Below, in pieces: positions 34,215-43,388 of a stretch of 64,000 nucleotides of DNA (positions within the stretch are counted from its first letter, which is position 1; each line of letters starts with the position of its first letter). The notes under the pieces are model-generated. The model worked only from the letters and a program-made list of their open reading frames with translations. It had not been told where the DNA came from and did not search any database. Location of the stretch: the NCBI GenBank assembly GCA_015063895.1, contig SVTG01000007.1, forward strand, positions 1 to 64,000. The letters run 5' to 3'. The DNA comes from Oscillospiraceae bacterium (lineage in GTDB: Bacteria > Bacillota > Clostridia > Oscillospirales > CAG-272). Made by a program: the position numbers and the translations under genes.

Positions 34215-35087
34215 TTACCAACCTTTCTGCATTTCCGCATGCCATTTGAGGACGTTTTCGTCCTCCTTGAAGACCTTGAAGGCATGGGCCACACGCTCGG
34301 CCTCCATGCGCAGCGCCACCTTGCCGATACGCTCGTTGCAGCCAACGGGGTCGTCACCGTCATAGTTGTTGGGATATTCCACGTCCCAGCCGTCATTGAC
34401 GATCCGCAGGCCGACCTCCTTCAAATAATCAGTCTTATGATTGGGCAAGCCGCATTCGATCCCGAGGCGCTCAAGGTGTACTGCCTCGGGGGCGATGCCC
34501 ATCATAAAAGCGGTCTCGCTAAAGCAGCCGTGCCCCAGCTTCATGCTTTGCTTGTGATATTTGAGTATCAGCGCCTCGTCCTCGGGGGTAAGGCCATCCA
34601 GCGCGCCGCTACCCTTTTCAAGCAGGACCTGTGCCATCTTGTGGGGCGCGGGGAGATCTATGAATATCACGCCTAACACGAAGTCATGCTTCGTGTTATA
34701 CATTTTTCTAAGGAACGTGGAAAGCCAGACCTTATTGCCGCCGTGGGCGTTGAGAATGAGGATCTTTTTCATGCCGTTGCGGGAGATCTGCTCGCAAAGC
34801 TGCTCGAGGAGCAGCGTTTCGGTCTCTACGGGCAGCGTGATGGTACCTGCGGGTTGACAGGGGGCAGCGTTGCAGTAATCACCGAAGGTGAAATCGGGAA
34901 AAACGCATACCGTTTCAAGCTGTGAGGCCATGTGCGTGATATAGGAGGCCTGAATGATATCCTGTCCTAAGGGCAAATGCAGGCCGTGCTTTTCCACACA
35001 CCCCATGGGAATGACGCATACACCCTTGGATTCTTCCACCAATGTGGGAAACGTTTCACTTGTGTGATAGAGCCATCTTGTTTCCAT
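34215..35087 (-). CDS. Creatininase family protein, copy B
   Basis: The 290-residue protein is a metal-dependent creatininase-fold amidohydrolase. Metal-site motifs: EKHGLHLPLGQD (about 33-44), NAHGGN near 120 and a glutamate near GHGCFSETAFM. It is closely similar to copy A beside it, sharing the METRWLYHTSETFP start and the DENVLKWH-EMQKGW ending, so the pair is a tandem duplication. Here Gln replaces the Thr before the metal Asp. The family covers creatinine, formamidopyrimidine and mycofactocin-related hydrolases; the substrate is not known. It overlaps nothing and lies 4 bases after copy A. Confidence 0.85.
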   Translation of the reverse strand: METRWLYHTSETFPTLVEESKGVCVIPMGCVEKHGLHLPLGQDIIQASYITHMASQLETVCVFPDFTFGDYCNAAPCQPAGTITLPVETETLLLEQLCEQISRNGMKKILILNAHGGNKVWLSTFLRKMYNTKHDFVLGVIFIDLPAPHKMAQVLLEKGSGALDGLTPEDEALILKYHKQSMKLGHGCFSETAFMMGIAPEAVHLERLGIECGLPNHKTDYLKEVGLRIVNDGWDVEYPNNYDGDDPVGCNERIGKVALRMEAERVAHAFKVFKEDENVLKWHAEMQKGW

Positions 35088-35091
35088 GATT

Positions 35092-35982
35092 TTACCAGCC
35101 TTTCTGCATCTCCTGATGCCACTTGAGGACATTTTCATCATCCTTAAATACCTTAAAGGCGCGTGCCATGGTTTGCGCCTGGATCCAAAGCGCGGCCTTT
35201 CCAATGGTTTCGGTCAGTCCTACGGGATCGTGACCGCTATAGTTGTAGGGGTAGTTCTGGGTCCAGCCGTAATCGGCGATCTGAATGCCCGCGTCCTTGA
35301 GGTAATCTGCCACGTGGGTGGGAAGTCCACTTTCAATGCCAAGGCGGTCAAGATGCACCGTTTCGGGACAGACGCCCATAGTCACAGCACTTTCGCCGAT
35401 GCAGGCGTGTCCCGTTACCTTGGGAGTGGCGTGGAACTCCAGCAGGTAGTCCTCATCCGCTGCGGTGAGGTAGGGCACAGACCCGCGGCCGTGCTCCTGC
35501 AGATACTCGTAAAGCCGCTTTGTCGATTGACTGGAGCGGCAGCCGTATACCGCGCACACGAAATCGTGTTTTTTGTTATACATTTTCCTCAGGAACGTGG
35601 AGAGCCAAGCGCTGTTGCCGCCGTGGGCGTTGGCAATGAGGATCTTTTTCATGCCGTTGCGGGCGATCTGCTCGCACAGCTGCTCAAGCAGCAGTATTTC
35701 GGTCTCCACAGGCAGCGTGATGGTGCCGGGAGGCACGCTCCCCTTTGGTGTGATGGGGGAGGCGATGCTGTAATCGCCAAAGACGAAGGTGGGAAAAACG
35801 CATACCGTTTCCAGCTTTGCCGCTTCAAGAACGGTGCCCTCTGCCTCAAAGCAGTCGGTGCCGAGGGGCAGATGCAGGCCGTGCTTTTCCGAGCAACCCA
35901 TAGGAATGACGCAGACGCCTTTCGATTCCTCAACCAGAATGGGGAAGGTCTCGCTTGTGTGATAGAGCCATCGTGTTTCCAT
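35092..35982 (-). CDS. Creatininase family protein, copy A
   Basis: The 296-residue creatininase-fold protein has EKHGLHLPLGTD (about 33-44), NAHGGNSAW near 120 and GHACIGESAV near 188 as metal- and catalytic-site motifs. Compared with copy B it carries an extra short insert (SPITPKGSVPPG) before the LPVETE segment. The ATG follows ATAGGAGG. It is first in the leftward operon of two creatininase paralogues plus a GNAT-like acyltransferase. The close similarity along their whole lengths indicates duplication followed by divergence. Confidence 0.87.
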   Translation of the reverse strand: METRWLYHTSETFPILVEESKGVCVIPMGCSEKHGLHLPLGTDCFEAEGTVLEAAKLETVCVFPTFVFGDYSIASPITPKGSVPPGTITLPVETEILLLEQLCEQIARNGMKKILIANAHGGNSAWLSTFLRKMYNKKHDFVCAVYGCRSSQSTKRLYEYLQEHGRGSVPYLTAADEDYLLEFHATPKVTGHACIGESAVTMGVCPETVHLDRLGIESGLPTHVADYLKDAGIQIADYGWTQNYPYNYSGHDPVGLTETIGKAALWIQAQTMARAFKVFKDDENVLKWHQEMQKGW

Positions 35983-36032
35983 TTTATTTTCCTCCTATTG
36001 GATAGTGGGACTCCCGCCCGGATATTGCCTTC

Positions 36033-36061
36033 ATTTTATAACACTTATTTTGTCTTGTCAA
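36033..36061 (-). promoter_or_regulatory. Promoter of the creatininase-acyltransferase operon
   Basis: Read leftwards: TTGACA (36056-36061), 17 bp, TAAAAT (36033-36038), about 50 bases before the copy A start codon. Confidence 0.72.
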
Positions 36062-36108
36062 CCCGTTACGGCAATGTTTTTTGCTTTTGCGATTTGATTT
36101 TCACGTGC

Positions 36109-36148
36109 AAAAAAGCAGCGAGCCGAAATGCATGCGGCTCGTTGCTTT
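36109..36148 (-). terminator. Terminator of the HPr-like gene
   Basis: AGCAACGAGCCG and CGGCTCGCTGCT (read leftwards) form a 12 bp stem with one G-U pair, followed by TTTTTT. Confidence 0.88.
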
Positions 36149-36156
36149 GTGCTTTT

Positions 36157-36387
36157 TTATTTGATGATAAAGCGATCGAGCTCAGCAAACAGCTCGTCGG
36201 TATCGTCGGAATGTGCGGTCAGGGTGATGGGGGAGAGCAGATCAAGGCTGAAAATGCCCATAATGGATTTGCCGTCAACGACGTATCTGCCCGATTGCAG
36301 ATCAACGTCGATATCGCTTTTTGCAACGATATTGACAAAATCACGTACGTCGGCAATGGTAGAAAGGCGAATTTTGGTGCTGGTCAT
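36157..36387 (-). CDS. HPr-like protein lacking the active-site histidine
   Basis: The 76-residue protein has the HPr fold pattern, best seen in DGKSIMGIFSLDLLSPI (residues 38 on), which matches the Ser46 region of HPr; the serine is Ser41. The usual LHARPA motif with His15 is missing: the corresponding segment reads STIADVRDFV. It therefore cannot carry PTS phosphate, but could still be phosphorylated on serine, as in the Crh protein of Bacillus. Monocistronic with its own consensus promoter and terminator. ATG at 36387 has AAGGAG 8 bases upstream. Confidence 0.8.
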   Translation of the reverse strand: MTSTKIRLSTIADVRDFVNIVAKSDIDVDLQSGRYVVDGKSIMGIFSLDLLSPITLTAHSDDTDELFAELDRFIIK

Positions 36388-36438
36388 GGCGAACACTCCT
36401 TAGATTTATTTCGGGCACAGTTGCCCGATCACATCTTC

Positions 36439-36467
36439 ATTATATAGGATAGCGGGGCGCTTGTCAA
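36439..36467 (-). promoter_or_regulatory. Promoter of the HPr-like gene
   Basis: Read leftwards: perfect TTGACA (36462-36467) and TATAAT (36439-36444) with a 17 bp spacer. Confidence 0.85.
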
Positions 36468-36512
36468 TCGCTGTTTTTCACAAAAATAGAAAAGAAAATG
36501 CCCGCCTTCTTC

Positions 36513-36541
36513 TTGACTTTTACAAAATATAAGTGTATAAT
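36513..36541 (+). promoter_or_regulatory. Ribonuclease Y promoter
   Basis: TTGACT (36513-36518) and TATAAT (36536-36541), 17 bp apart. The leader of about 70 bases is AT-rich without a clear structure. Confidence 0.8.
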
Positions 36542-36617
36542 TAAATAGTATATACAATGGGGTAGCAATTTACTGCTGTATATAAAATAAAAAAATGAAA
36601 AAGGAGGTAGTTTACTG

Positions 36618-38159
36618 ATGCAACCGGGACTTGTTATTGCTTTGATTGCAGCTGCCCTTGCGGTGGGCTTTGGCGTGGGATTTTTACTGCGCCGCATGAT
36701 CGCAGAAAAGAAGATCGGTTCTGCTGAGGCTGAGGCGAAGCGTATTTTAACTGATTGCCAGCAGCAAGCGGAGCAGATGAAAAAGGAAAAGCTGCTTGAA
36801 GCCAAAGAAGAAATTTTGCAACGCCGTAACGAAAGTGAAGCGGAAATGAAAGAGCGCCGTGCGGAGATCACCCGTATGGAACGAAGACTGACGCAAAAGG
36901 AAGAAAACCTTGACCAGAAGTCTGAAGCGCTGGAGCGTAAAAACGAGCGACTTGACCAGAAGCTGCAGGAAAATGACGAGGTGCGTGCCGAGATCGAGGC
37001 CACCCTTGCCGAGCACAAGCGTGTGCTGGAAACTCTTGCAGGTCTTACCGCCGAGGAGGCGAAGGAGGAGCTGATCGAGCGTGTGGAGGGCGAGGCTAAG
37101 CACGAGCTTGCCCAGCGCCTTGACGAGCTTGACGCTCAGTTTAAGGACGAGGCTGAGACCAAAGCGCGCAACATTCTTTCCCTTGCTATCCAGCGCTGTG
37201 CCACCGACCACGTGGCAGAGGCCACGATCTCCGTGGTGCAGATCCCCAGCGACGAGATGAAGGGTCGCATTATCGGCCGCGAGGGCCGCAACATTCAAAA
37301 GCTTGAGACCCTGACGGGCGTTGAGCTGATCATTGACGATACCCCCGAGGCCATTACCCTTTCGGGCTTTGACCCCGTGCGCCGCGAGGTGGCAAGACTG
37401 ACGCTGGAAAAGCTGATTGCCGACGGACGTATTCACCCTGCACGCATCGAGGAAATGGTGGAGAAATGCCGCCGCGAGGTTGACGCTGTTGTCAAGCAGG
37501 CAGGCGAGCGCGCGACGTATGAGGTGGGTATCCCCAACCTGCACCCCGAGCTTGTCAGACTCCTTGGCCGTCTGCGTTACCGCACCAGCTACGGACAAAA
37601 CGTATTAAAGCATTCGATCGAGGTGGCGTTCCTTGCCGGCATTATGGCTGAGGAGCTTGGCGTTGATGCCGCCGCCGCAAAGCGCGCAGGCCTTTTGCAC
37701 GATATCGGTAAGGCCTTCCCCCACGATGTGGAGGGCACGCATATCGAGCTTGGCGTGAACGTTGCACGCAAGTATAAGGAAAGCCGTGAGGTCATTCACG
37801 CGATCGAGGCGCATCACAACGACGTAGAGCCCCAGACTGTGATCGCCATTCTCGTACAGGCCGCCGATGCCATTTCCGCATCGCGCCCCGGTGCCCGTCG
37901 CGAGGACCTTGAAAACTACATTAAGCGTCTTGAAAAGCTTGAGGAGATCGCCAAGGGCTTTGAGGGCGTGGAAAAGGCCTTTGCCATTCAGGCAGGCCGC
38001 GAGCTGCGCGTTATGGTGAAGCCTGAGGACGTAACCGACGAGGGCATGAAGTTTATTGCACGTGAAATGGCCAAGAAGATCCAGGACGAGGTCAAGTACC
38101 CCGGCCAGATCAAGGTCAATCTGATCCGCGAGAGCCGCGCCGTGGATTATGCAAAGTAA
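36618..38159 (+). CDS. rny: Ribonuclease Y
   Basis: RNase Y (513 residues) is the membrane-anchored endonuclease that starts mRNA decay in many Firmicutes. An N-terminal helix (about 4-24) is followed by a long charged coiled coil (about 30-195), a KH domain (about 205-265; [15 protein letters not shown]) and an HD domain (about 325-425; the metal motif [14 protein letters not shown] near 357). ATG follows GGAGG. Monocistronic. The family is usually about 510-520 residues, so this is full length. Confidence 0.98.
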   Translation: MQPGLVIALIAAALAVGFGVGFLLRRMIAEKKIGSAEAEAKRILTDCQQQAEQMKKEKLLEAKEEILQRRNESEAEMKERRAEITRMERRLTQKEENLDQKSEALERKNERLDQKLQENDEVRAEIEATLAEHKRVLETLAGLTAEEAKEELIERVEGEAKHELAQRLDELDAQFKDEAETKARNILSLAIQRCATDHVAEATISVVQIPSDEMKGRIIGREGRNIQKLETLTGVELIIDDTPEAITLSGFDPVRREVARLTLEKLIADGRIHPARIEEMVEKCRREVDAVVKQAGERATYEVGIPNLHPELVRLLGRLRYRTSYGQNVLKHSIEVAFLAGIMAEELGVDAAAAKRAGLLHDIGKAFPHDVEGTHIELGVNVARKYKESREVIHAIEAHHNDVEPQTVIAILVQAADAISASRPGARREDLENYIKRLEKLEEIAKGFEGVEKAFAIQAGRELRVMVKPEDVTDEGMKFIAREMAKKIQDEVKYPGQIKVNLIRESRAVDYAK

Positions 38160-38242
38160 GCGGTGAAAATCTCGCAAGAGTTCTCATATATATTTATAGA
38201 GTTTTCGTGCAGATTTGCGTTATACGCTGTGAATATATGAGG

Positions 38243-38280
38243 AAGAGCCCTGCTGCCATTGGCAGCGGGGCTCTTTGCTT
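38243..38280. terminator. Terminator between rny and the DeoR gene
   Basis: AGAGCCCTGCTGCC pairs with GGCAGCGGGGCTCT (one G-T), with a three-base loop, followed by TTTGCTTT. It can serve the convergent DeoR-family gene as well. Confidence 0.88.
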
Positions 38281-38286
38281 TCTCGG

Positions 38287-39057
38287 TTATTCTTTTTGGG
38301 AGAGCGTCTGCGCCGCGGGGTCGAGCAGGAGAAATTGCACGCTCGGGTAACGCGTCTTCAGCTCGTCGGGGAATGGGTAATCCGCAATGACGCCCGTCAG
38401 TGCCGAAAAATCAAATAAGACGTCCGATACGTGCCGGCAAAGCTTGGTGCGGTCGGTCAGCAGCCAAACCTCGGTGCTGCTTTTCTGCATGATGCGAAGC
38501 AACGCGTTGTGACCGCCGATCAGACCTTCGTGCGTGACGGCCTCGACGGAGAAAAACATTTTATCGGGCTGATAATACAGGGCCTGCTCTATCGTGGTCT
38601 CGCCCGCCAGCACGTAGGGCTTTTCCGTGACGGTGCCGCCAAGGCAGATCACCTCAAAGGCGCCCTCGGCGAGGTCGATGGCGAGATGCATATTGTTTGT
38701 AATGACGCGCGCAGGCTTTTTTTGCACAAGAAACGGTGCCATGTGCTGCACGGTCGTGCCGCCGCTCAAAAAAAGCGTTTCGCCCTCCTTGACTAAGGCA
38801 GCCGCCGCCTTGGCAATGCAGCGTTTTTCTTTTTTCATATAAAACTGCCGCTGTATAAAGGCAGGCAGGTGAGCGCGCTTAGCGGCCTCAACACCCCCGT
38901 AGCTGCGTTTGACCAGCCCTACGTTTTGCAGGGCGTTGAGATCGCGGTTGATCGTAGCGGAGCTGTATTGCAGCGCCTCGGTCAGGTATCGCACGGTAAC
39001 GAAGCCGCGTGCTTCTAAAATATGCAGAATTTGTTCGTGGCGCAGCTTTTGTGACAT
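38287..39057 (-). CDS. DeoR/GlpR family transcriptional regulator
   Basis: The 256-residue protein has an N-terminal DeoR helix-turn-helix (about 4-58; MSQKLRHEQILHILEARGFVTVRYLTEAL, then SSATINRDLNALQNVGLVKR) and a sugar-phosphate-sensing C-terminal domain with LFLSGGTTVQHMAPFL. These repressors usually respond to phosphorylated sugars. ATG at 39057 follows AAAGGAGGG. It is divergent from a MATE transporter gene, with three TTTGAGAA repeats between them, so it probably controls that gene and itself. Confidence 0.9.
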   Translation of the reverse strand: MSQKLRHEQILHILEARGFVTVRYLTEALQYSSATINRDLNALQNVGLVKRSYGGVEAAKRAHLPAFIQRQFYMKKEKRCIAKAAAALVKEGETLFLSGGTTVQHMAPFLVQKKPARVITNNMHLAIDLAEGAFEVICLGGTVTEKPYVLAGETTIEQALYYQPDKMFFSVEAVTHEGLIGGHNALLRIMQKSSTEVWLLTDRTKLCRHVSDVLFDFSALTGVIADYPFPDELKTRYPSVQFLLLDPAAQTLSQKE

Positions 39058-39073
39058 AATACCCTCCTTTTGA

Positions 39074-39130
39074 TTTGAGAAATTTTGAGAATTTATCATT
39101 TTTTTAAACGTAATTGACATGGTTTGAGAA
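39074..39130. promoter_or_regulatory. Candidate DeoR operator: three TTTGAGAA direct repeats
   Basis: TTTGAGAA occurs at 39074-39081, 39084-39091 and 39123-39130. The first two are exactly 10 bp apart, one helical turn, and the third lies between the -35 and -10 of the MATE promoter. A repressor bound here would block the MATE promoter and probably its own. Confidence 0.6.
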
Positions 39131-39141
39131 AGTGCTATACT
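39114..39141 (+). promoter_or_regulatory. Promoter of the MATE transporter gene
   Basis: TTGACA (39114-39119) and TATACT (39136-39141) with a 16 bp spacer that contains one TTTGAGAA repeat. Confidence 0.72.
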
Positions 39142-39185
39142 AATTATAGCAAGCGGATGCCCCGTCGTCAAGGAGATGATAAAAA

Positions 39186-40571
39186 ATGAAGGCAACCAAA
39201 AATATCACGCAGGGTAATATATACAAGAACCTCTTTATCTATGCCGTTCCGTTGATGCTTTCCTCCTTGCTTTCGCAGGCATACAGTACAGTAGACGGTA
39301 TGATCGCGGGAAAGCTGATCGGTGAATACGCGCTGGGTGCGATCAGTGCCACGGGCTCGTTTGAGATGCTTTTCAGCAGGCTGAATTCGGGATTTGTAGC
39401 AGGCTTTGCCGTTTATATTTCGCATCTGTTTGGCAAGCGGCAATATGCCGAGGTCAAGCGTGACGTGATGGGTGCCTCGTGGGTGGTCGTTGTGTTTGCC
39501 CTGCTTATCAGTATTTTTTCAATTGCGTTGCGTCACCCCATTATGAGATACCTGCAGGTCGACGCGATCATATACGGGCAGGCGGAGCAGTATTTTGTCG
39601 TGTATACCGCAGGATACGTCGTTCTATATCTGAACGGTATACTGATCGGCGTGCTGCATGCGCTTGGCGTTACCTCCTTTTCACTTTATGTCTCCCTGTT
39701 ATCAATGGTACTGAACATTGGCGGTAACTTACTGACGGTGCTGGTGTTTGATATGGGCGTGGCGGGTCTGGCTCTTTCTACGGTGCTATCGGCCGCGGTG
39801 GCAACCGTGATCTATATCTGGATGGTCTGTCGCGCTTTCAGGGAAATGCCGAGCGAGCCGATCTCCTATCGCCCGGATTTTCGGTGTCTTGCCCGCTCCT
39901 GGCGCTATACGGTGCCTGCCGCACTTCAGATGATGGCATTTCACGGCGTTGCCTTTTTGATCGCACCCGCTGTCAACGCGCTCGGTGCTGCCGCCACAAC
40001 TGCCTATAACGTGACCAACCGTCTGTATAGCTTTTCCTGGGCGGGGCTTTCCGCCATTACCTCAGGCTTTGGCTGTTACGTTGGACAATGTGCAGGGGAG
40101 GGGGATCCTCGCAAGATACGGCGCGGTATTCCGTGCAGTTACGTGTTGAACGCAGTCTTGCTGCTGCCGCCCGTGGCGTTTGTTGCCCTGTTCGCGCCGC
40201 AGGTGGTGTCGCTGTTTTTCCCCACAGGGTACGTAGGGGAAGCATATCAGCAGGCTGTTCATTACGCTGTTTACTATCTTCCCTTTATTTACGTGCAGAT
40301 GATAGGACACGTGCTGCACGCCTATATGCGCAGCCTTGCCCGAATGCGCGCTGTTTTGTCGGTCACGGTCCTTGGCAGCGTTGTACGCTACGTGGCCACG
40401 ATGCTCCTGGTGCCTGTGTGGCAGCTTGAGGGTGTTTTCATGGGACAGATCATCAGCTGGGCTGTGGATGGATTGGCTTCAATTCTTCTTTGCTGGTGCC
40501 TGTACCGTACTGTGCCGCAGCTGCAGCGTGTGATCGATCGGCTCTTGGCAAAAAAACAAACACATACATAA
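39186..40571 (+). CDS. MATE family efflux transporter
   Basis: The 461-residue membrane protein has about 12 transmembrane segments and MATE-type text: NLFIYAVPLMLSSLLSQAYSTVDGMIAGKLIG near the N terminus and the internal repeat YTVPAALQMMAFHG at about residue 240. MATE proteins export cationic drugs or metabolites by Na+ or H+ antiport. ATG has AAGGAG upstream. The substrate is unknown, but control by a DeoR repressor hints at a sugar-linked or metabolite-linked cargo. Followed by a terminator. Confidence 0.92.
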   Translation: MKATKNITQGNIYKNLFIYAVPLMLSSLLSQAYSTVDGMIAGKLIGEYALGAISATGSFEMLFSRLNSGFVAGFAVYISHLFGKRQYAEVKRDVMGASWVVVVFALLISIFSIALRHPIMRYLQVDAIIYGQAEQYFVVYTAGYVVLYLNGILIGVLHALGVTSFSLYVSLLSMVLNIGGNLLTVLVFDMGVAGLALSTVLSAAVATVIYIWMVCRAFREMPSEPISYRPDFRCLARSWRYTVPAALQMMAFHGVAFLIAPAVNALGAAATTAYNVTNRLYSFSWAGLSAITSGFGCYVGQCAGEGDPRKIRRGIPCSYVLNAVLLLPPVAFVALFAPQVVSLFFPTGYVGEAYQQAVHYAVYYLPFIYVQMIGHVLHAYMRSLARMRAVLSVTVLGSVVRYVATMLLVPVWQLEGVFMGQIISWAVDGLASILLCWCLYRTVPQLQRVIDRLLAKKQTHT

Positions 40572-40603
40572 AAATTCCCCGTTGCAGCGGCAACGGGGAA
40601 TTT
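40571..40603. terminator. Terminator between the MATE gene and the his operon
   Basis: AAATTCCCCGTTGC and GCAACGGGGAATTT form a 14 bp stem with a few-base loop. It lies between the ends of the convergent MATE and hisIE genes and can serve both. Confidence 0.9.
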
Positions 40604-40625
40604 GCGTTATAGTCAGGAACGGTGT

Positions 40626-41288
40626 TTATTTCGTCATCTTTTCCTGTTTGACCTTGTGGTCGATGACGTGGCGAGAGGCAAGCTCGCGGTGGATATCCTC
40701 CAGCGAAATGCCTGCTTCGATCATCAGAACCATGACGTGGTAAACAAGGTCGGAGATCTCGTAGACGGTTTCGGCGCGGTCCTCTGCCTTGGCGGCAATG
40801 ATGACCTCGGTGCACTCCTCTCCAACCTTTTTGAGGATCTTATCAAGACCCTTTTCAAAGAGATACGTGGTATACGAGCCCTCTTTTTTCTCGGTCTTTC
40901 TGCCCTCGATGAGCTTCATCAAGCCCTCAAGTGAAAATTCGTGGCGCTCCTCGCTTTCGCCAAACGGGAAGCTGAAGCAGCTCTTGGTGCCAAGGTGACA
41001 GGCAGGGCCCTCGGGCTCTACCATGACCTGCAGGGCGTCCTTATCGCAGTCGGCGGTGATCGAAACCACGTGCTGAATATTGCCGCTGTGCTCACCCTTC
41101 AGCCACAGCTTCTGGCGAGAGCGGCTGAAAAAGCAGGTCAGCTCCTTTTCGAGTGTGATCTGCAGGCTTTCACGGTTCATATATGCAAGTGTCAGCACCT
41201 GCTTGCTGACGGCGTCCACCACGATAGCGGGGATCAGACCCTTTTCGTCAAATTTTAATTCATCTATACTGAAATTTGGGGTTATCAT
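40626..41288 (-). CDS. hisIE: Bifunctional phosphoribosyl-AMP cyclohydrolase / phosphoribosyl-ATP diphosphatase
   Basis: The 220-residue fusion catalyses steps 2 and 3 of histidine synthesis. The HisI part (about 1-115) has [11 protein letters not shown] and the metal-site [20 protein letters not shown].. [10 protein letters not shown]; the HisE part (about 125-215) has [20 protein letters not shown] and the E-E-x-x-D type [11 protein letters not shown]. It is the last gene of the leftward his operon, starting 11 bases after hisF. Confidence 0.97.
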   Translation of the reverse strand: MITPNFSIDELKFDEKGLIPAIVVDAVSKQVLTLAYMNRESLQITLEKELTCFFSRSRQKLWLKGEHSGNIQHVVSITADCDKDALQVMVEPEGPACHLGTKSCFSFPFGESEERHEFSLEGLMKLIEGRKTEKKEGSYTTYLFEKGLDKILKKVGEECTEVIIAAKAEDRAETVYEISDLVYHVMVLMIEAGISLEDIHRELASRHVIDHKVKQEKMTK

Positions 41289-41299
41289 AGTTACCTCTC

Positions 41300-42058
41300 T
41301 TATATTCTTGCGGGAATGCCCGCTTTTTTCATAGCGTCCTTCAGGTCGCTGAACCTTACCTCGCCAAAGTGGAAAATGGAGGCGGCAAGGCCTGCATCCA
41401 CACCGGGCAGGGTGTTGAACAGCGTGATAAAATCTTCAATTTTACCGGCACCGCCCGAGGCGATGACGGGCACCTGCACGGCGGCACACACGGCCGCCAG
41501 CATCTCAAGGTCAAAGCCGCGCTTGACACCGTCGGTGTCGATCGAGTTGAGCACGACCTCGCCGGCACCCAGATCGACACAGTGGCGGATCCAGGAAATG
41601 GCCTCCATGCCCGTATTTTCACGTCCGCCCTTGGCAAATACGCGAAAGCTGCCGTCCACACGCTTGACGTCCGCGGAGATCACCACGCATTGATTGCCGT
41701 AGCGCTTGGCGGCCTCCTCGATGAGGCGGGGATTGCGAATGGCGCCCGAATTGACGCTGACCTTATCAGCACCGCATTTCAGTACACGGTCAAAGTCGTC
41801 AAGCGTGTTGATGCCGCCGCCGACCGTCAGGGGAATAAAGATCTTGCTTGCTACCTCGGTTAAAATATCGGTAAAAAGACGGCGCCCCTCGGCCGAGGCC
41901 GTGATATCGTAAAATACCAGCTCGTCCGCCCCGTGGTCGCTGTAATAGCGCGCGAGCTCTACGGGAGAGGAAACGTCGGCAAGTCCTTCAAAGTTCACAC
42001 CCTTGACCACGCGCCCGTCGCGCACGTCAAGGCAGGGAATAATGCGCTTTGTAATCAT
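41300..42058 (-). CDS. hisF: Imidazole glycerol phosphate synthase cyclase subunit
   Basis: HisF (252 residues) is a TIM barrel that joins ammonia from HisH with PRFAR to give imidazole glycerol phosphate and [22 protein letters not shown] at the N terminus carries catalytic Asp11; SADVKRVDG near 129-137 and [12 protein letters not shown] are conserved. It overlaps hisA by 4 bases. Confidence 0.98.
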   Translation of the reverse strand: MITKRIIPCLDVRDGRVVKGVNFEGLADVSSPVELARYYSDHGADELVFYDITASAEGRRLFTDILTEVASKIFIPLTVGGGINTLDDFDRVLKCGADKVSVNSGAIRNPRLIEEAAKRYGNQCVVISADVKRVDGSFRVFAKGGRENTGMEAISWIRHCVDLGAGEVVLNSIDTDGVKRGFDLEMLAAVCAAVQVPVIASGGAGKIEDFITLFNTLPGVDAGLAASIFHFGEVRFSDLKDAMKKAGIPARI

Positions 42059-42768
42059 TTTGCCACCTCTATTGCAGTTTTCAGGTCAATGGCGCCTGTG
42101 TAATAAGCCTTGCCGATAATGGCACCGTAGAGATCCATCTCGGTAAGGGCAGTCACGTCCTCCATTGAGGAAACGCCGCCCGATGCCACGATCTGCATAC
42201 CGAAGCGCTCCTTTAAGGCTCTATAAAGCGCGTGGTTGGCGCCGCGCATGGCACCGTCGCGCGAGATATCGGTGCAAATGAGGGTTTTTACGCCCCATTC
42301 CTGCATCTTTTGGCAAAAATCCAGTGCGTTCTCGCTCGATTTTTCGGTCCAGCCCTTGACTGCCACAAACCCGTCCTTTATGTCAACGCCAACGGCGATC
42401 TTATCACCGTAGGCGGCAACCGCCTCACGCAAAAACGCGGGGCTTGAAACCGCAGCGGTGCCGAGAATGACGCGGTCAAGCCCCGCGTCTATGTAGCGCT
42501 TGACTACTTCCATGCTGCGCACGCCGCCGCCGATCTCGCAAAATAGCCCACATTCTCTTTTGATGGCAAGCACGGTACCGAGGTTTGGTGTGTTGCCGTC
42601 GCGTGCACCCTCAAGATCCACCAGATGCACGTGCGTGGCGCCCGCCGTCACAAAATCGCGCGCTACCGCCACGGGGTTATCGTGATAGACTGTCATTTGT
42701 GCGTAGTCGCCCTTGAAAAGGCGCACGGCCTTACCGCCGTATAGATCGATCGCAGGGAAGATCAGCAT
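42055..42768 (-). CDS. hisA: Phosphoribosyl-formimino-AICAR ribotide isomerase
   Basis: HisA (237 residues) catalyses the Amadori rearrangement before HisF-HisH. The N-terminal FPAIDLYGGKAVRLFKGDY has the catalytic Asp8; a second Asp lies in CTDISRDGAMRG (about residue 130). It overlaps hisH by 7 bases and hisF by 4, consistent with tight coupling. Confidence 0.98.
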   Translation of the reverse strand: MLIFPAIDLYGGKAVRLFKGDYAQMTVYHDNPVAVARDFVTAGATHVHLVDLEGARDGNTPNLGTVLAIKRECGLFCEIGGGVRSMEVVKRYIDAGLDRVILGTAAVSSPAFLREAVAAYGDKIAVGVDIKDGFVAVKGWTEKSSENALDFCQKMQEWGVKTLICTDISRDGAMRGANHALYRALKERFGMQIVASGGVSSMEDVTALTEMDLYGAIIGKAYYTGAIDLKTAIEVAK

Positions 42769-43388
42769 GCCGTGCCCTCCATTTCACAAAAGGCGCGCAG
42801 TATAGAAAGGCCTGCCTTGCCGCTTTTTTCGGGGTGAAACTGACAGCCCATCACGTTTTTGTCGGCAACAGCCGCCGTCAGCGGCACACCGTATTCAGCG
42901 GTGGCGATCACGCTCTCCTCACAGTTGGCACCGTAATAGGAATGTACGAAATACACGCAATCCCCCTCGTGAAGATATTTGAAAAGCGGGTGCTTCTTCT
43001 CACCGAAGGAAAGGGCGTTCCAGCCGATATGGGGGATTTTCAGATCTTCGGGAATGACGTCGGCAATGGGGCGGATCTCACCCTTGATGAGCGAGAGGCC
43101 TGCGTGCTCACCGTATTCAAAGCTTTTGTCAAATAAAAGCTGCATACCAAGGCAAATACCCATCACGGGCTTGCCCTTGGCTGCTTCCTCCAGCACGATG
43201 CGGTCAAGGCCGCTTGCGCGCAGCTTGGCGGCGGCGTCACCAAAAGCGCCGACACCGGGTAAAATGACGTGTGAGGCTGCGCGGATCACGTCGGGGTCGG
43301 CCGTGACCTGTGCTTTGACGCCAATGGCACAAAGAGAGCTGCTGAGCGAAAAGAGATTGCCGACGCCGTAATCGATAATGGCTACCAT
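42762..43388 (-). CDS. hisH: Imidazole glycerol phosphate synthase glutaminase subunit
   Basis: HisH (208 residues) is a class I glutamine amidotransferase supplying ammonia to HisF. The nucleophile Cys is in MGICLGMQLLF (about residue 79), with His and Glu in CQFHPEKSG near 184-188. The start overlaps the last base of the hisB stop. Confidence 0.98.
   Translation of the reverse strand: MVAIIDYGVGNLFSLSSSLCAIGVKAQVTADPDVIRAASHVILPGVGAFGDAAAKLRASGLDRIVLEEAAKGKPVMGICLGMQLLFDKSFEYGEHAGLSLIKGEIRPIADVIPEDLKIPHIGWNALSFGEKKHPLFKYLHEGDCVYFVHSYYGANCEESVIATAEYGVPLTAAVADKNVMGCQFHPEKSGKAGLSILRAFCEMEGTAC

Noticed and set aside
35086..36447. 453-codon rightward frame opposite the creatininase copy A and HPr-like genes
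   Set aside because: It covers two real genes, their promoter and the terminator on the other strand; its length reflects codon bias only.
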